NCBI RefSeq assembly: GCF_027474405.1
Contig: NZ_CP114871.1
Location: forward strand, 124,001 to 188,000
Direction: 5' to 3'
Length of the DNA: 64,000 nucleotides
Origin: Caulobacter sp. NIBR2454
Lineage (GTDB): Bacteria > Pseudomonadota > Alphaproteobacteria > Caulobacterales > Caulobacteraceae
Below, piece by piece: positions 43,727 through 54,044 of this stretch; the stretch's first letter is position 1; each line of letters starts with the position of its first letter. Below the pieces are notes generated by a model that saw only the letters and a program-made list of their open reading frames with translations, was not told the DNA's origin and ran no database searches. Position numbers and translations under genes: made by a program.

Positions 43727-44932
43727 ATGGCCGACGCTTATATCTTCGACGCCGTGCGCACCCCGCGCGGCAAGGGCAAGAAAGACGGCGCGCTGCACGA
43801 GATCACGGCGCTGTCCCTGGCCACCCAGGTTCTGGAGAACCTGCGCGACCGCAACGGCCTGGACACCTCCAAGGTTGACGACGTCGTCCTCGGCTGCGTC
43901 GCGCCAGTAGGCGAGCAAGGGTCAGACATCGCCCGCACCGCCGTGCTGACGGCCGACTACGCCGAGACCACGGCCGGCGTGCAGATCAACCGCTTCTGCG
44001 CCTCTGGCTTGGAGGCGGTGAACATGGCCGCCGCCAAGGTCATTTCCGGCGAGGCCGACATGGCCATCGGCGGCGGCGTCGAGAGCATGAGCCGCGTGCC
44101 CATGGGCAGCGACGGCGGCGCCTGGCCGACCGATCCGTCCAGCGCCTTCAAGACCTATTTCGCGCCGCAGGGCGTCAGCGCCGACCTGATCGCCACCCTC
44201 TACGGCTTCAGCCGCGACGACGTGGACGCCTATGCCGTCGAGAGCCAGAAGCGCGCCGCCAAGGCCTGGGCCGAGAAGCGCTTCGACAAGTCCGTCATCA
44301 AGGTGAAGGACCAGCTCGGCCTGACCATCCTGGACCATGACGAGCACATGCGTCCGGACGCCAGCATGCAGAGCCTGGCGTCGCTGAACGCCTCGTTCCA
44401 GGGCATCGGCGACATGGCCTTCGACGCGGTGGTCACCCAGCGCTATCCGCAGGTGGAGCGCGTGAACCATGTCCACCACGCGGGCAACAGCTCGGGCATC
44501 GTGGACGGCGCCGCCGGCGTGCTGATCGGCACCAAGGAGATGGGCGCGGCCCTGGGCCTGAAGCCGCGTGCGCGGATCATGGGCATGGCCTCTATCGGCT
44601 CGGAGCCCTCGATCATGCTGACCGGCCCCTCCTTCGTGACCGAGAAGCTGCTCAAGAAGCTGGGCATGAACGTCGGCGACATCGACCTCTATGAGCTGAA
44701 CGAGGCGTTCGCCGCCGTGGTTCTGCGCATGATGCAGGCGCTGGATATCCCGCACGAGAAGATGAACGTGAACGGCGGCGCCATCGCCATGGGCCATCCG
44801 CTGGGCGCCACCGGGGCGATGATCCTGGGCACGGTGCTCGACGAGCTGGAGCGGACCGACAAGGAGACCGGCCTGATCACCCTGTGCGTCGGCGCCGGCA
44901 TGGGCACCGCCACCGTCATCGAACGCGTCTAA
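43727..44932 (+). CDS. Acetyl-CoA C-acyltransferase (thiolase)
   Basis: 401 aa. Active-site Cys91 in [11 protein letters not shown], the His in [11 protein letters not shown], and the second Cys in [10 protein letters not shown]. It performs the last step of beta-oxidation with the hydratase/dehydrogenase encoded next. GAAGGAG precedes the ATG. A second, divergent thiolase is at 54604-55791. Confidence 0.95.
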   Translation: MADAYIFDAVRTPRGKGKKDGALHEITALSLATQVLENLRDRNGLDTSKVDDVVLGCVAPVGEQGSDIARTAVLTADYAETTAGVQINRFCASGLEAVNMAAAKVISGEADMAIGGGVESMSRVPMGSDGGAWPTDPSSAFKTYFAPQGVSADLIATLYGFSRDDVDAYAVESQKRAAKAWAEKRFDKSVIKVKDQLGLTILDHDEHMRPDASMQSLASLNASFQGIGDMAFDAVVTQRYPQVERVNHVHHAGNSSGIVDGAAGVLIGTKEMGAALGLKPRARIMGMASIGSEPSIMLTGPSFVTEKLLKKLGMNVGDIDLYELNEAFAAVVLRMMQALDIPHEKMNVNGGAIAMGHPLGATGAMILGTVLDELERTDKETGLITLCVGAGMGTATVIERV

Positions 44933-44958
44933 GCAGCGATCTTCAGGGACTTACAGTG

Positions 44959-47139
44959 ATGGAAAACTTCAAGATCGACGTGGACGCCGACGGCGTCGCC
45001 CTGGTGACCTTCGACGTCCCGGGCCGCAGCATGAACACCCTGACCGCCTCCGTGATCAAGGAGATCGGCGAGGTGGTCGAGCGCATCAAGACCGACGCGG
45101 CCATCAAGGGCGCGGTGATCACCTCGGGCAAGACCAGCGGCTTCTGCGCCGGGGCGGACCTGGGCGAACTGGGCGGCAACGGCGGCCTGGGCGGCGGTGA
45201 TCTGCAGGCCGCGTTCGATGCGGGCTTTGCGCTCAACAAGGCGTTCCGCGCCTTGGAGACCTGCGGCAAGCCGGTGGCCGCCGCGATCAACGGCCTGGCT
45301 CTGGGCGGAGGGCTGGAGATCACGCTGGCCTGCCACTACCGCGTGGTGGGCGACAACCCGAAGACCCAGCTGGGCCTGCCGGAATCCAAGGTCGGCCTGC
45401 TGCCCGGCGCTGGCGGCACGCAACGCCTGCCGCGCCTGATGGGCGTGATGCAGGCCGCGCCGTACCTGCTGGAAGGCAAGTCGATGAAGCCGCAGGAGGC
45501 CTTGGCCTTCAAGGTGGTCAACGAGGTCGTCGCGCCGGGTTCGGAAGTCGAGGCCGCCAAGACCTGGGTCAAGACCAAGGGCGATCCTGTCGCCCCGTGG
45601 GACAAGAAGGACTTTAAGCTGCCCGGCGGCGGTCCCTACACCCCCGGCGGCAGCCAGGTGTTCGTCATGGGCAACGCCATGCTGCGCAAGCAGTCCTATG
45701 GCAACTATCCGGCCCAGCTGAACATCATGAAGGCGGTCTATGAGGGCTTGCAGGTGCCCATCGACGCGGCCCTGCGGATCGAGACCCGCTACTTCCTGAA
45801 GACGATGATGTCGCCTCAGGCCAAGGGCATGATCCGTACCCTGTTCCTGTCTCTGCAGGAGCTGGGCAAGGGTTCGGGCCGTCCGGCCGGCGTGCCGCAG
45901 TACGACGTCAAGAAGGTCGCCGTCCTCGGCGCCGGCATGATGGGTGCGGGCGTGGCCTACGTGCAGGCCATGGCCGGCATCGAGACCGTGCTGATCGACC
46001 AGACCCAGGAAGCCGCCGACAAGGGCAAGGGCTATGCCGAGGCGCTGGTGAAGAAGGCCGTGTCGCGCGGAAAGATGACCCAGGAGAAGGGCGACGGCAT
46101 CCTCGCCCTCATCCATCCCACCGCCGACTATGCTCAGGTCAAGGGCTCGGACCTCGTCATCGAGGCGGTGTTCGAGAACCGTGACGTGAAGGCCGAAGTC
46201 ACCAAGAAGGCCGAGGCGGAGCTGGCCGATACGGCCGTGTTCGGCTCCAACACCTCGACCCTGCCGATCACCGGCCTGGCCAAGGCTTCCGTGCGCCCGG
46301 CCAACTTCATCGGCATCCATTTCTTCTCGCCGGTCGACAAGATGGGCCTGGTCGAGATCATCATGGGCGCCGAGACCAGCCAGGAGACCCTGGCGAAATC
46401 GATCGACTACGTCCTGAAGATCCGCAAGACCCCGATCGTCGTGAACGACAGCCGCGGTTTCTATACCTCGCGCTGCTTCGGCACCTTCGTGCAGGAAGGC
46501 ATGGAGATGCTGGCCGAGGGCATCGCCCCCGCCATCATCGACAATGTCGGCCGCGCCACGGGCATGCCCCGCGGTCCGCTGGAGATGCACGACGATGTCG
46601 CCCTGGACCTGTCCTACAAGATCGCCCAGCAGACCAAGAAGGACCTCGGCGACAAGTACGAGGATCGCCCGTTCACCGGCATCATCGAAAAGATGGTCGA
46701 TGGCCTGGGCCGTTTCGGACGCAAGAACGGCAAGGGCTTCTACGACTATCCCGAAAGCGGGCCCAAGACCCTGTGGAAGGGCCTTTCCGACGTGGCGCCG
46801 GTGAAGATCGCCGACGCCGATAAGGCGCTGATCGAGGAGATCCGCACGCGGCTTCTCTATCGTCAGGCGGTCGAGGCGGCCCGTTGCTTCGAGGAAGGCG
46901 TTGTCGTCGATCCCCGCGAGGCCGATGTGGGCGCCATCCTAGGATGGGGCTTCGCGCCCTGGACCGGCGGCCCGATCAGCCTGATCGATGGAGTCGGCGC
47001 GGCCAAATTCGTGGAGACCTGCGACCAACTGGCGCAGAAGTACGGCTCGCGGTTCACTCCGCCTCAGCTGCTGCGCGACATGGCCGCAAAGGGCGAAAGC
47101 TTCTACGGGCGCTTCGCCGCTCAAAAGGCCGCCGCTTAA
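44959..47139 (+). CDS. Bifunctional enoyl-CoA hydratase/3-hydroxyacyl-CoA dehydrogenase (FadB/FadJ type)
   Basis: 726 aa from ATG 44959 (AGGGA upstream). N-terminal crotonase domain with FCAGADLGELGGNGG, the oxyanion-hole region AINGLALGGGLEITLACHY, and LPGAGGTQRLPRL; then an NAD-binding domain (VAVLGAGMMGAGVAYVQA) and the dehydrogenase C-terminal domains (IGIHFFSPVDKMGLVEII). It pairs with the preceding thiolase as the beta-oxidation complex. Terminator at 47164-47193. Confidence 0.96.
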   Translation: MENFKIDVDADGVALVTFDVPGRSMNTLTASVIKEIGEVVERIKTDAAIKGAVITSGKTSGFCAGADLGELGGNGGLGGGDLQAAFDAGFALNKAFRALETCGKPVAAAINGLALGGGLEITLACHYRVVGDNPKTQLGLPESKVGLLPGAGGTQRLPRLMGVMQAAPYLLEGKSMKPQEALAFKVVNEVVAPGSEVEAAKTWVKTKGDPVAPWDKKDFKLPGGGPYTPGGSQVFVMGNAMLRKQSYGNYPAQLNIMKAVYEGLQVPIDAALRIETRYFLKTMMSPQAKGMIRTLFLSLQELGKGSGRPAGVPQYDVKKVAVLGAGMMGAGVAYVQAMAGIETVLIDQTQEAADKGKGYAEALVKKAVSRGKMTQEKGDGILALIHPTADYAQVKGSDLVIEAVFENRDVKAEVTKKAEAELADTAVFGSNTSTLPITGLAKASVRPANFIGIHFFSPVDKMGLVEIIMGAETSQETLAKSIDYVLKIRKTPIVVNDSRGFYTSRCFGTFVQEGMEMLAEGIAPAIIDNVGRATGMPRGPLEMHDDVALDLSYKIAQQTKKDLGDKYEDRPFTGIIEKMVDGLGRFGRKNGKGFYDYPESGPKTLWKGLSDVAPVKIADADKALIEEIRTRLLYRQAVEAARCFEEGVVVDPREADVGAILGWGFAPWTGGPISLIDGVGAAKFVETCDQLAQKYGSRFTPPQLLRDMAAKGESFYGRFAAQKAAA

Positions 47140-47163
47140 GGCTTTTGAGGTCAGAATGCAGTG

Positions 47164-47193
47164 AAGGGGTCGGCCTTGGCCGGCCCCTTTTTT
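47164..47193 (+). terminator. Rho-independent terminator of the beta-oxidation operon
   Basis: GC-rich stem of about 11 bp with one G-T pair (47164-47174 with 47179-47189), short loop, six T. Confidence 0.87.
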
Positions 47194-47303
47194 CATGGCG
47201 GCGCGCATCACGCCATTCGTCGCACAGAACCCTCCGCCCGGCCGTTGTTCATCAAGCGTTAGCGACGATCTGAGACCCTTGTTCCTTCACGGAAGAACGG
47301 GTC

Positions 47304-49055
47304 ATGGCCTCCTTCGCTGACCAGTACGCAGAGTTGCTGCGTGTCATGGCGGTCCGCCGGGCGGGCGCGCTCGTGCGGCTCGTCATCACGGTCGGCGTTT
47401 GCGTCCTCGTCTATTCCGTCACCGGCGGCGCATGGGCCTGGATCTGGCTCTGGGGCCTGGCCTTCGGCGTCATCGACGCGGTGGTGTTGCTGTCTCGCGA
47501 CGCCAAGTGGCTGGAGCCCTGGCGGACTCCCAATCGGGCGCGCATGGCGGCGTTAGTCGTCGTTACCGCATTGCCCTCTACCATCTGGGCGTCCGCGGCT
47601 ATCCCGATGTGGCTAGCCCCGGGGGGCGGGCTCTATGGACCCGTGGCCGCGCTATTGATCCTTGGCGGCGGCTTGCTCCACGTCATCGCCCTGTCCACCC
47701 ATTCCCGGATCGCGTTCATCTGTACAACCACGCCGCTGGTCGCCATAGGCGCGGGTGTGGTCCTCGCCGATCGCGCGGCTGACCCTGGCATGAAGGCCGT
47801 GCTGCTGATCGGCGGCGCCATGGTGGCGGTCAACGCCCTCACCTCCTGGCGCTCCGCGGCTCAATCCCTGCTCAACGAGAAGGCGCTGGTCGCCGAGCAC
47901 GACCGTCGCCGGGCCGAGGCAGAAGCGACGGCCGCCGCTAAATCCGCCTTCGTGGCGGTGGTCTGCCACGAGCTGCGCACCCCAATCAGCGCCATCCTGT
48001 CGGGCGCGACCCTGCTGGAACGCAACGCCACAGACCCGGCGACGCGCACCCAGACCCAGGTGATCGGCGACGCCGGCGCCATGATGCGCAACCTGCTCAA
48101 CGATTTGCTTGACTTGTCGCGCATCGAGGCCGGCCGCCTGTCGGTGGAGACGGTGGCGTTCGATATCCGCCAGACGCTGTCGGACGTGATGCGGCTGTGG
48201 CGTCCCGAGGCGGCCAAGAAGCAGCTACGCCTGCGGGTTGAAGGCTCCGCCAGCCTGCCGCGCTGGGTTCAGGGCGATCCGACTCGGCTGCGCCAAATCC
48301 TCAATAATCTGCTGTCCAACGCCATCAAGTTCACGCCCGCCGGATCGGTGACGCTCAAGGTCAGGGCGGTCGAAGACGACGATGGCAAGGTGGCGCTGGA
48401 GCTCAGCGTTGTCGACACCGGTCCAGGCTTTGACGCGGAGGCGGCGCAGCGTCTGTTCACCGCTTTCAACCAGCTCAACGCTGGCGTGGCGTCCAAGTAC
48501 GGCGGTTCCGGCCTGGGCCTGGCGATCAGCCGCGAACTGGCCCGCCTGATGGGCGGCGAGTTGACGGTCGATAGCCGCGCCGGCGAAGGGGCCGCCTTCA
48601 CCCTGGCGCTGAATATGGAGATTTCGGACTCGCCGCCGCCGGCCAACGAGCCAACCCTGGCTGGGGTGCGGGTATTGGCGGTGGATGACCATGTGCTCAA
48701 CCGGCGGGCGCTCGAGGTGATCCTGGAGCCCTTCGGAGTCTTGCCTGTCACCGCGGATTCCGGAGAGGCCGCGCTCGATATCCTGTCCAAGCAGCCCTTT
48801 GATGTAATTCTGATGGACCTCTACATGCCGGGAATGGACGGCCGTGACGCCGTGCGCCGCCTGCGCCGTGAAACTGGCCCCAATCAGAAGACCCCGGTGA
48901 TCGCGGTGACCGCCTCGGCCACCGCCAAGGACTGGGACGACTGTCGCGAGGCGGGCATGGAGGCGCATGTGGCCAAGCCCGTGATCCCGGCCGAACTGCA
49001 TGCGGCCCTTCGCCAAGTGCTTACCTCGCGCGCCATCGCCGCCGAGGCGGCGTAG
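47304..49055 (+). CDS. Membrane hybrid histidine kinase (intact paralogue)
   Basis: 583 aa. About six hydrophobic segments in residues 20-190, coiled-coil linker, HisKA domain with VVCHELRTPISAIL (His222), a HATPase domain with LNNLLSNAIKFT, VDTGPGF and GGSGLGLAISREL, and a receiver with AVDDH, phosphoacceptor D505 (ILMDLYMPGMDG) and Lys in HVAKPVI. All catalytic residues are intact. It is a tandem paralogue of the degenerate kinase at 49243. Signal unknown. Confidence 0.93.
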   Translation: MASFADQYAELLRVMAVRRAGALVRLVITVGVCVLVYSVTGGAWAWIWLWGLAFGVIDAVVLLSRDAKWLEPWRTPNRARMAALVVVTALPSTIWASAAIPMWLAPGGGLYGPVAALLILGGGLLHVIALSTHSRIAFICTTTPLVAIGAGVVLADRAADPGMKAVLLIGGAMVAVNALTSWRSAAQSLLNEKALVAEHDRRRAEAEATAAAKSAFVAVVCHELRTPISAILSGATLLERNATDPATRTQTQVIGDAGAMMRNLLNDLLDLSRIEAGRLSVETVAFDIRQTLSDVMRLWRPEAAKKQLRLRVEGSASLPRWVQGDPTRLRQILNNLLSNAIKFTPAGSVTLKVRAVEDDDGKVALELSVVDTGPGFDAEAAQRLFTAFNQLNAGVASKYGGSGLGLAISRELARLMGGELTVDSRAGEGAAFTLALNMEISDSPPPANEPTLAGVRVLAVDDHVLNRRALEVILEPFGVLPVTADSGEAALDILSKQPFDVILMDLYMPGMDGRDAVRRLRRETGPNQKTPVIAVTASATAKDWDDCREAGMEAHVAKPVIPAELHAALRQVLTSRAIAAEAA

Positions 49056-49242
49056 GAGCAAAGCTGGCGCCGTCCTCGGGGGCCTAGCACTACCTGGATA
49101 TCAGTCGATCCTCACAGCCTTGCAGAACAATGTTCGGCATGTGGCTCGGCCTGCAATATTCGCGTGTCGGACAGCTGCGTAATCCTGGTTGTATTGAGGC
49201 AAAAATCCGCGCGATAGTAGCTTCGATACGGATCATTATTTT

Positions 49243-50985
49243 ATGCGCGATCTTCCGGACACTTACGCGCGCCTTCTGGAGGCGGCGGACGCCCGCCGCC
49301 GGCACATGCCGCTGCGGGTGGTTACGGCTATCCCGATCGCGCTCGTCGCTTATCTGATCACGGATGTGGCCGCGATCTGGGGCTGGATGGGCGTCTATGT
49401 CGCCGCCCAGCTCTTCGAGGTCTGGGTCCTGCGGCCCTCACGGCGGGATCGATGGCGTGCGCCGTCCCTGGGCCGAATGATCTTCATTCTCGCCCTTTTC
49501 GTGATCCCCGCCATGATCATGTCTATCGTCGCCGCCGGGCTCTGGCTGGTGGGCGGGCGCTATGCCCCGGCTCTGGCGGTGTTCCTGATCTCGGGGTCGG
49601 TGATCAATCTGATCGTTATCAGCGCCGCATCGCGGATCGCCTTCCTGACCTCCTCGGCGCCTTATCTGCTCACCGCCGCGGCGGTGGTCGTGCTCGATCC
49701 CAACCTGCCGCCGCTCTATCGACCGCTGATGATCCTGGCGGCGATCATCATGCTCAGCAGCTCCCTGGTCACCTGGCGCATGTTCGAGCGGGCGCTGAAG
49801 GGTCAGCAGGCCGCTGTCCTCGCTCTCGACAAGAAGCGGTTGGAGGCCGAGGCGGCCCTCAAGGCCAAGTCCGGCTATATTTCCACGGTCAGCCAGGAGC
49901 TGAAGGCGCCGATCAACGCCATCCTGTCATCGGCCGCCCAACTTCAGGGGCCAACCCCGCCCTCCTCCACCATTCGCGGTCAAGCCCAGCGCATCGCCCG
50001 CTCCGGCGCGACCATGCGTGGCTTGCTCAATGACCTGGCCGATTTCGCGCGCCTGGAAACGGGCGGCATGCTGATCGAGCACATTCCGTTCGACTTGCGG
50101 CGCAAGGGTCACGACGTCCTGCGCGCTTGGCGACCCACGGCCAAGCGGATGGGCCTGCGGCTGCGCGTCGAGGGCGGCGTCTCCCTGCCGCGTTGGGTGA
50201 ACGGCGATCCCATGAGGATCAGCCAGGCGCTCAACGCCCTGCTGGCCAACGCCATTCGAAATACCCGGAGAGGCGGCGTCACGATCCGGCTCGCCTCCGA
50301 CAGAAGTGCGAACGACGGTCGCATCGGGATCAGCGTCGTTGTCGCTGACACCGGTCCCGGGCTGTCGCCCGAGGCTCTGGAGCAGACGTTCTCGCCGTTC
50401 GAGCAGGTCGGCGCCCATATCGACGGAGGCAGCGCTCTGGGCTTGGCGATCAGCCGCGAGTTGGCCCGTTTGATGGGCGGCGACCTCACCGTCGAGAGTC
50501 GCGAGGGCGAGGGCAGCGTCTTCACCCTGCGATTCCGCGTCTACGCCATCGATGCGCCGGAAGCCCAGGACGTGATGTCGGCGGTGATCGGGTCGCGGGT
50601 TCTGATGGTCGGATCGGACGGTCTGCAAGGCCGGGTCGTCGAGCTTCTGGCTCCGCTCGGCCTGCGCCCTGCCATCGCGCCGACCAGCGAGGCGGCTCTG
50701 GCCATACTGGCGCGTCAGCCTTTCGACATTGTCCTGATGGACGCCGACCTACCCGGCGCCGGAGGGTTCGAGACGACCCGTCAGCTGCGTACCGGCGGTG
50801 GGCCCAATCGGGCGATTCCGGTGGTAGGTCTGGTGCCGCACGCGGCGCCGCGTGATTGGGACGGCTGTCGTAAGGCCGGCATGAACAGCTGGGTGTCGGC
50901 GGCTTTGGAGGGGTGCGAACTTTACGCCGCCATGGCGGAGGCCCTTGTGGCGCATCGTCGGGCGCTGGACAGCGTTCCGGCCTAG
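49243..50985 (+). CDS. Degenerate hybrid histidine kinase (pseudokinase paralogue)
   Basis: 580 aa with the same layout as the preceding gene and an alignable N-terminus (six hydrophobic segments). The H box reads TVSQELKAPINAIL with Gln218 in place of the phosphoacceptor His. The receiver has VGSD instead of the acidic VDDH pair, PHA instead of TAS, and VSAAL in place of the conserved K-P; only D500 (LMDADLPGAG) remains. Parts of the ATP site are kept (VADTGPGLS, SALGLAISREL). The reading frame is intact, so selection is keeping it. It may be a non-enzymatic partner of the upstream kinase (inference). Confidence 0.9.
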   Translation: MRDLPDTYARLLEAADARRRHMPLRVVTAIPIALVAYLITDVAAIWGWMGVYVAAQLFEVWVLRPSRRDRWRAPSLGRMIFILALFVIPAMIMSIVAAGLWLVGGRYAPALAVFLISGSVINLIVISAASRIAFLTSSAPYLLTAAAVVVLDPNLPPLYRPLMILAAIIMLSSSLVTWRMFERALKGQQAAVLALDKKRLEAEAALKAKSGYISTVSQELKAPINAILSSAAQLQGPTPPSSTIRGQAQRIARSGATMRGLLNDLADFARLETGGMLIEHIPFDLRRKGHDVLRAWRPTAKRMGLRLRVEGGVSLPRWVNGDPMRISQALNALLANAIRNTRRGGVTIRLASDRSANDGRIGISVVVADTGPGLSPEALEQTFSPFEQVGAHIDGGSALGLAISRELARLMGGDLTVESREGEGSVFTLRFRVYAIDAPEAQDVMSAVIGSRVLMVGSDGLQGRVVELLAPLGLRPAIAPTSEAALAILARQPFDIVLMDADLPGAGGFETTRQLRTGGGPNRAIPVVGLVPHAAPRDWDGCRKAGMNSWVSAALEGCELYAAMAEALVAHRRALDSVPA

Positions 50986-51392
50986 CCGGCCAGCAAGGAT
51001 TCCAGGCGACGCTTCAAGGCCGCCTCGTCCTTCATTTCGCATTCCCAGACGGTCTCGACCCGCCAGTTCATGGCTTGAAGAGCGTTGAGGGACGCGGTGT
51101 CCCGAGCGCGGTTGCGGCCGATCTTGGCCTGCCAATATTCGGCGTTGGCCTTGGGCTCGCGCGCGCCACGCCGGCAGTCGTGGCCATGCCAGAAGCATCC
51201 GTGGACAAAGATCGCCAGCTTGCGCCCAGGCAGCACCACGTCGGGCGATCCAGGCAGGTCCTTGCGGTGCAGGCGATAGCGCGCGCCCAGCTGCGTCAGC
51301 AGCCGGCGCACGCGCATTTCGGGCTTGGTGTCCTTGCCCTTGACCGTCGCCATGACCGCCGAACGCTTCTGCGCGTCGAACACGTCGGTCAT
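50982..51392 (-). CDS. vsr: Very short patch repair endonuclease
   Basis: 136 aa, typical length. Vsr motifs: KDTKPEMRVRRLL, LPGSPDVV (metal-binding Asp), IFVHGCFWHGHDC (His/Cys zinc and active-site region) and RVETVWECE. It nicks beside T-G mismatches that arise when 5-methylcytosine deaminates. It belongs functionally with the cytosine methyltransferase at 52469, but cysK lies between them. Its 3' end overlaps the kinase stop by 4 nt. Confidence 0.96.
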   Translation of the reverse strand: MTDVFDAQKRSAVMATVKGKDTKPEMRVRRLLTQLGARYRLHRKDLPGSPDVVLPGRKLAIFVHGCFWHGHDCRRGAREPKANAEYWQAKIGRNRARDTASLNALQAMNWRVETVWECEMKDEAALKRRLESLLAG

Positions 51393-51402
51393 GGAATGGA
51401 TC

Positions 51403-52389
51403 TCAGAGCCCCTCGAACAGGGGCGTGGACAGGTAGCGTTCGGCGAAGCTGGGGATGATCGCCACGATCAGCTTGCCGGCATAGGCGTCCTGCGCCGCCA
51501 GGTGGAAGGCGGCGGCCAAGGCGGCGCCGGAGGAGATGCCGACTGGCAGGCCCTCGATCGCCGCGGCCTTGCGAGCCATGGCGAAGGCGTCGTCATTGCC
51601 GACTTGGACGATATCGTCGATCACGCCGCGATCCAGAATGCCGGGCACGAAGCCCGCGCCGATGCCCTGGATCTTGTGGGGACCGGCCGCCCCGCCCGAC
51701 AGGACGGGCGAGGCCTCCGGCTCGACCGCCACCATCTTAAGCGACGGCTTGCGGGCTTTGAGCACCTGACCGACGCCGGAGATGGTGCCGCCCGTGCCGA
51801 CGCCGCTGACCACGGCGTCGACCGCCCCAGCCGTGTCGTTCCAGATTTCCTCGGCGGTGGAGACGCGGTGGATCAGCGGGTTGGCGCTATTCTCGAACTG
51901 TTGAGGCATGACCGCGCCGGGCGTGGCGTCGACCAGTTCCTGGGCGCGGGCGACGGCGCCGCGCATGCCCTTTTCAGCCGGGGTCAGCTCCAGCTTGGCG
52001 CCAAGCAGCAGCAGCATCTTGCGGCGCTCTATCGACATGCTCTCGGGCATGACGAGGATCAGCTTGTAACCCTTGGCCGCGGCCACGAAGGCCAGGGCGA
52101 TGCCGGTGTTGCCGCTGGTGGGTTCGACGATGGTCGCGCCCGGCGTCAGGATGCCTTGGGCCTCAAGCGACTCGACCATCGACACGCCGATGCGGTCCTT
52201 CACCGAACCGATCGGGTTGAAGAATTCCAGCTTGGCTACGACCTCGCCCTTGGGCTTCAGCTCGGCGGTCAGGCGGGGCAGGCGGACGAGGGGCGTGTCG
52301 CCGATGGTGTCGAGGATGGAGTCGTAGATCTTGCCGCGCCCAGCGCGCTTGTAGCGCGCGGCGTCGTACAGGTTGGAAGCGTCATCCAT
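51403..52389 (-). CDS. cysK: Cysteine synthase A
   Basis: 328 aa from ATG 52389 ([13 protein letters not shown]); a longer frame would enter the dcm gene. PLP-binding Lys64 in [23 protein letters not shown] phosphate loop, and [10 protein letters not shown]. It makes L-cysteine from O-acetylserine and sulfide. It is inserted between vsr (10 nt downstream) and dcm (79 nt upstream) on the same strand. Confidence 0.94.
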   Translation of the reverse strand: MDDASNLYDAARYKRAGRGKIYDSILDTIGDTPLVRLPRLTAELKPKGEVVAKLEFFNPIGSVKDRIGVSMVESLEAQGILTPGATIVEPTSGNTGIALAFVAAAKGYKLILVMPESMSIERRKMLLLLGAKLELTPAEKGMRGAVARAQELVDATPGAVMPQQFENSANPLIHRVSTAEEIWNDTAGAVDAVVSGVGTGGTISGVGQVLKARKPSLKMVAVEPEASPVLSGGAAGPHKIQGIGAGFVPGILDRGVIDDIVQVGNDDAFAMARKAAAIEGLPVGISSGAALAAAFHLAAQDAYAGKLIVAIIPSFAERYLSTPLFEGL

Positions 52390-52468
52390 GGCGGAGATTC
52401 CGTGACTGGTTTGGTTGGCCGGCCCTAAGCGCGGGACTTTAGGCCCCGAGGCGTCGGCTGTCAGCGGC

Positions 52469-53593
52469 TCATTCGGCGGCGGCCGCAATCGGTCCGGCCG
52501 CGAGGGGCTCAAGAAGATGTTCCGCCAACCAACGGACGACCGGAACCGCCACGCCGTCGCCCATCACGTGAAGACCGCCACTCTGGCTTTTTGGTAGGCG
52601 GTATTCCTCAGGCAGGCCCATGAGACGGGCGGCTTCACGGGCGGTAAGCAGGCGCGAGCGGACCTGGCCCTTGTCGATCACCAGCACCGTCTGGCGTGAA
52701 GACCCGCCGCGAGGGGTGCGCAGGCAGCCGGCTACGCCGTCGAAACGAACCTCGGCGCGCTGGACGCCGCCACGCATCCGGCGGAACACGGCGCCCACGG
52801 CGCGTTCACCCTCAGCTTGAGCAGCCTGCACCCGCGCGAGGTGCAGGGGCGCCATGAGGGCGAGCAGGGCGGCGGTGTCGGCTTCCTTGCGCCAGACGAC
52901 AGCGCCATCGGGCTCCAGGATGCTCGCCAGATCAGCGTTACGCGCCGGCGGAGCGGGGGCGGCCCACCAGGCCCAGGCCTCTTTCAGCGCCTTGGGCAGG
53001 CGATCATACGCATTGCGGACAGCCTCAGTCTGAAAGGGGCTGGGGCCGACCAGATGCTCGGCCGGCGTGCGGGCGGCGATGACGAAGATACGCGGCCGTG
53101 ACTGGGGGGTGAAGGTGGTGGCGTCGACCTCCAGCGCGCCGACCCGATAGCCGCGCTCGGTCAAGACCCTGCAAAGGGCTTCGAAATCTTGTCCCCTGTT
53201 GGAGGTCAGGAGACCGCTGACATTCTCCACAACCAGGACACCGGGTGCGCGGCCGTCCACGTCGAGGGATTCCATCAACCGCCAGAAGCCGAAAAAGGCC
53301 GAGGACTTGCCGCCCTGAAGGCCGGCGCGGCCGCCCGCGAGGCTGAAATCCTGGCAGGGCGACGAAGCCCAGGCGAGATCGGCGCGGCCGGGCAGATCGG
53401 CCGGTGCGATGGCCCACACGTCGCCTTCGCGCAGATGCTCTTGCGCGTCAGGGAAGTTTTCGCGGTAGGTTCTGGCCTTGAGTGGGTCGAAGTCGTTGGC
53501 GAACAGGCACGTCCAGGCCTCGCCGAGGCCCAGGCGGGCCATGCCGCCGCCGGCGAAGAACTCGTAAAAGGAAAAGGGCGCGGCGCGATTCAT
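52469..53593 (-). CDS. dcm: DNA (cytosine-5) methyltransferase
   Basis: 374 aa. C5-MTase motifs in order: I ([13 protein letters not shown]), IV with catalytic Cys80 ([12 protein letters not shown]), VI (VVENVSGL), VIII ([10 protein letters not shown]), IX/X ([28 protein letters not shown]). The variable target-recognition region is short. No restriction endonuclease is adjacent, so it is an orphan methylase or a Vsr-linked one. Target sequence unknown. Confidence 0.95.
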   Translation of the reverse strand: MNRAAPFSFYEFFAGGGMARLGLGEAWTCLFANDFDPLKARTYRENFPDAQEHLREGDVWAIAPADLPGRADLAWASSPCQDFSLAGGRAGLQGGKSSAFFGFWRLMESLDVDGRAPGVLVVENVSGLLTSNRGQDFEALCRVLTERGYRVGALEVDATTFTPQSRPRIFVIAARTPAEHLVGPSPFQTEAVRNAYDRLPKALKEAWAWWAAPAPPARNADLASILEPDGAVVWRKEADTAALLALMAPLHLARVQAAQAEGERAVGAVFRRMRGGVQRAEVRFDGVAGCLRTPRGGSSRQTVLVIDKGQVRSRLLTAREAARLMGLPEEYRLPKSQSGGLHVMGDGVAVPVVRWLAEHLLEPLAAGPIAAAAE

Positions 53594-53642
53594 CGCCGAC
53601 GCAGGCTAAAGCGTGTTGGGAAGAGACAAAAAGGAAAAGACG

Positions 53643-54044
53643 ATGCGGCGCATCGCTGTTCTGGCCGCGGCCGGACTTCTATCGGCCTGCCAGACGGCTT
53701 CCGGGCAATCAGAACAGGCGCCAGCGCCCCTCGCCGTCCCGGATGCGGTAGATGCTCTTGGGACCGAACCGTTCTGGGCTGTGATGGTCGACGCCGATCA
53801 GATCGCCCTTACCCGCCCGGATCATCCACCGGCCACCGGCCCCAATTCCGGGCCGACGCGCACCGCGACCTTCGCCCGGTGGGAGACCAAGACGGGGCAG
53901 GGCAAATTGAAGCTGACGGTGACGGCCGGCCCGTGTTCGGATGGGATGTCGGACCGGACCTATCCATTCAGCGCCCAGGCGGTGATCGCGGGACGCACGC
54001 TGAAAGGTTGCGCGGCCGAGGCGGGCGCGCGGGGAGAGCGCTAG
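53643..54044 (+). CDS. Lipoprotein of the COG3650/MliC-like type
   Basis: 133 aa from ATG 53643 (AAGGAAAAG upstream). Lipobox LLSAC; the mature part has GTEPFWAVMVD, CSDGMSDRTYPFSA and GRTLKGCA with paired Cys, a pattern of small beta-barrel periplasmic lipoproteins often annotated as membrane or lysozyme-inhibitor-like. Exact function unknown. Divergent from dcm; converges on the 44-aa gene with a 4-nt overlap. Confidence 0.8.
   Translation: MRRIAVLAAAGLLSACQTASGQSEQAPAPLAVPDAVDALGTEPFWAVMVDADQIALTRPDHPPATGPNSGPTRTATFARWETKTGQGKLKLTVTAGPCSDGMSDRTYPFSAQAVIAGRTLKGCAAEAGARGER

Noticed and set aside
52469..53593. Restriction-modification system
   Set aside because: Only the methyltransferase and Vsr are present; no restriction endonuclease is adjacent.
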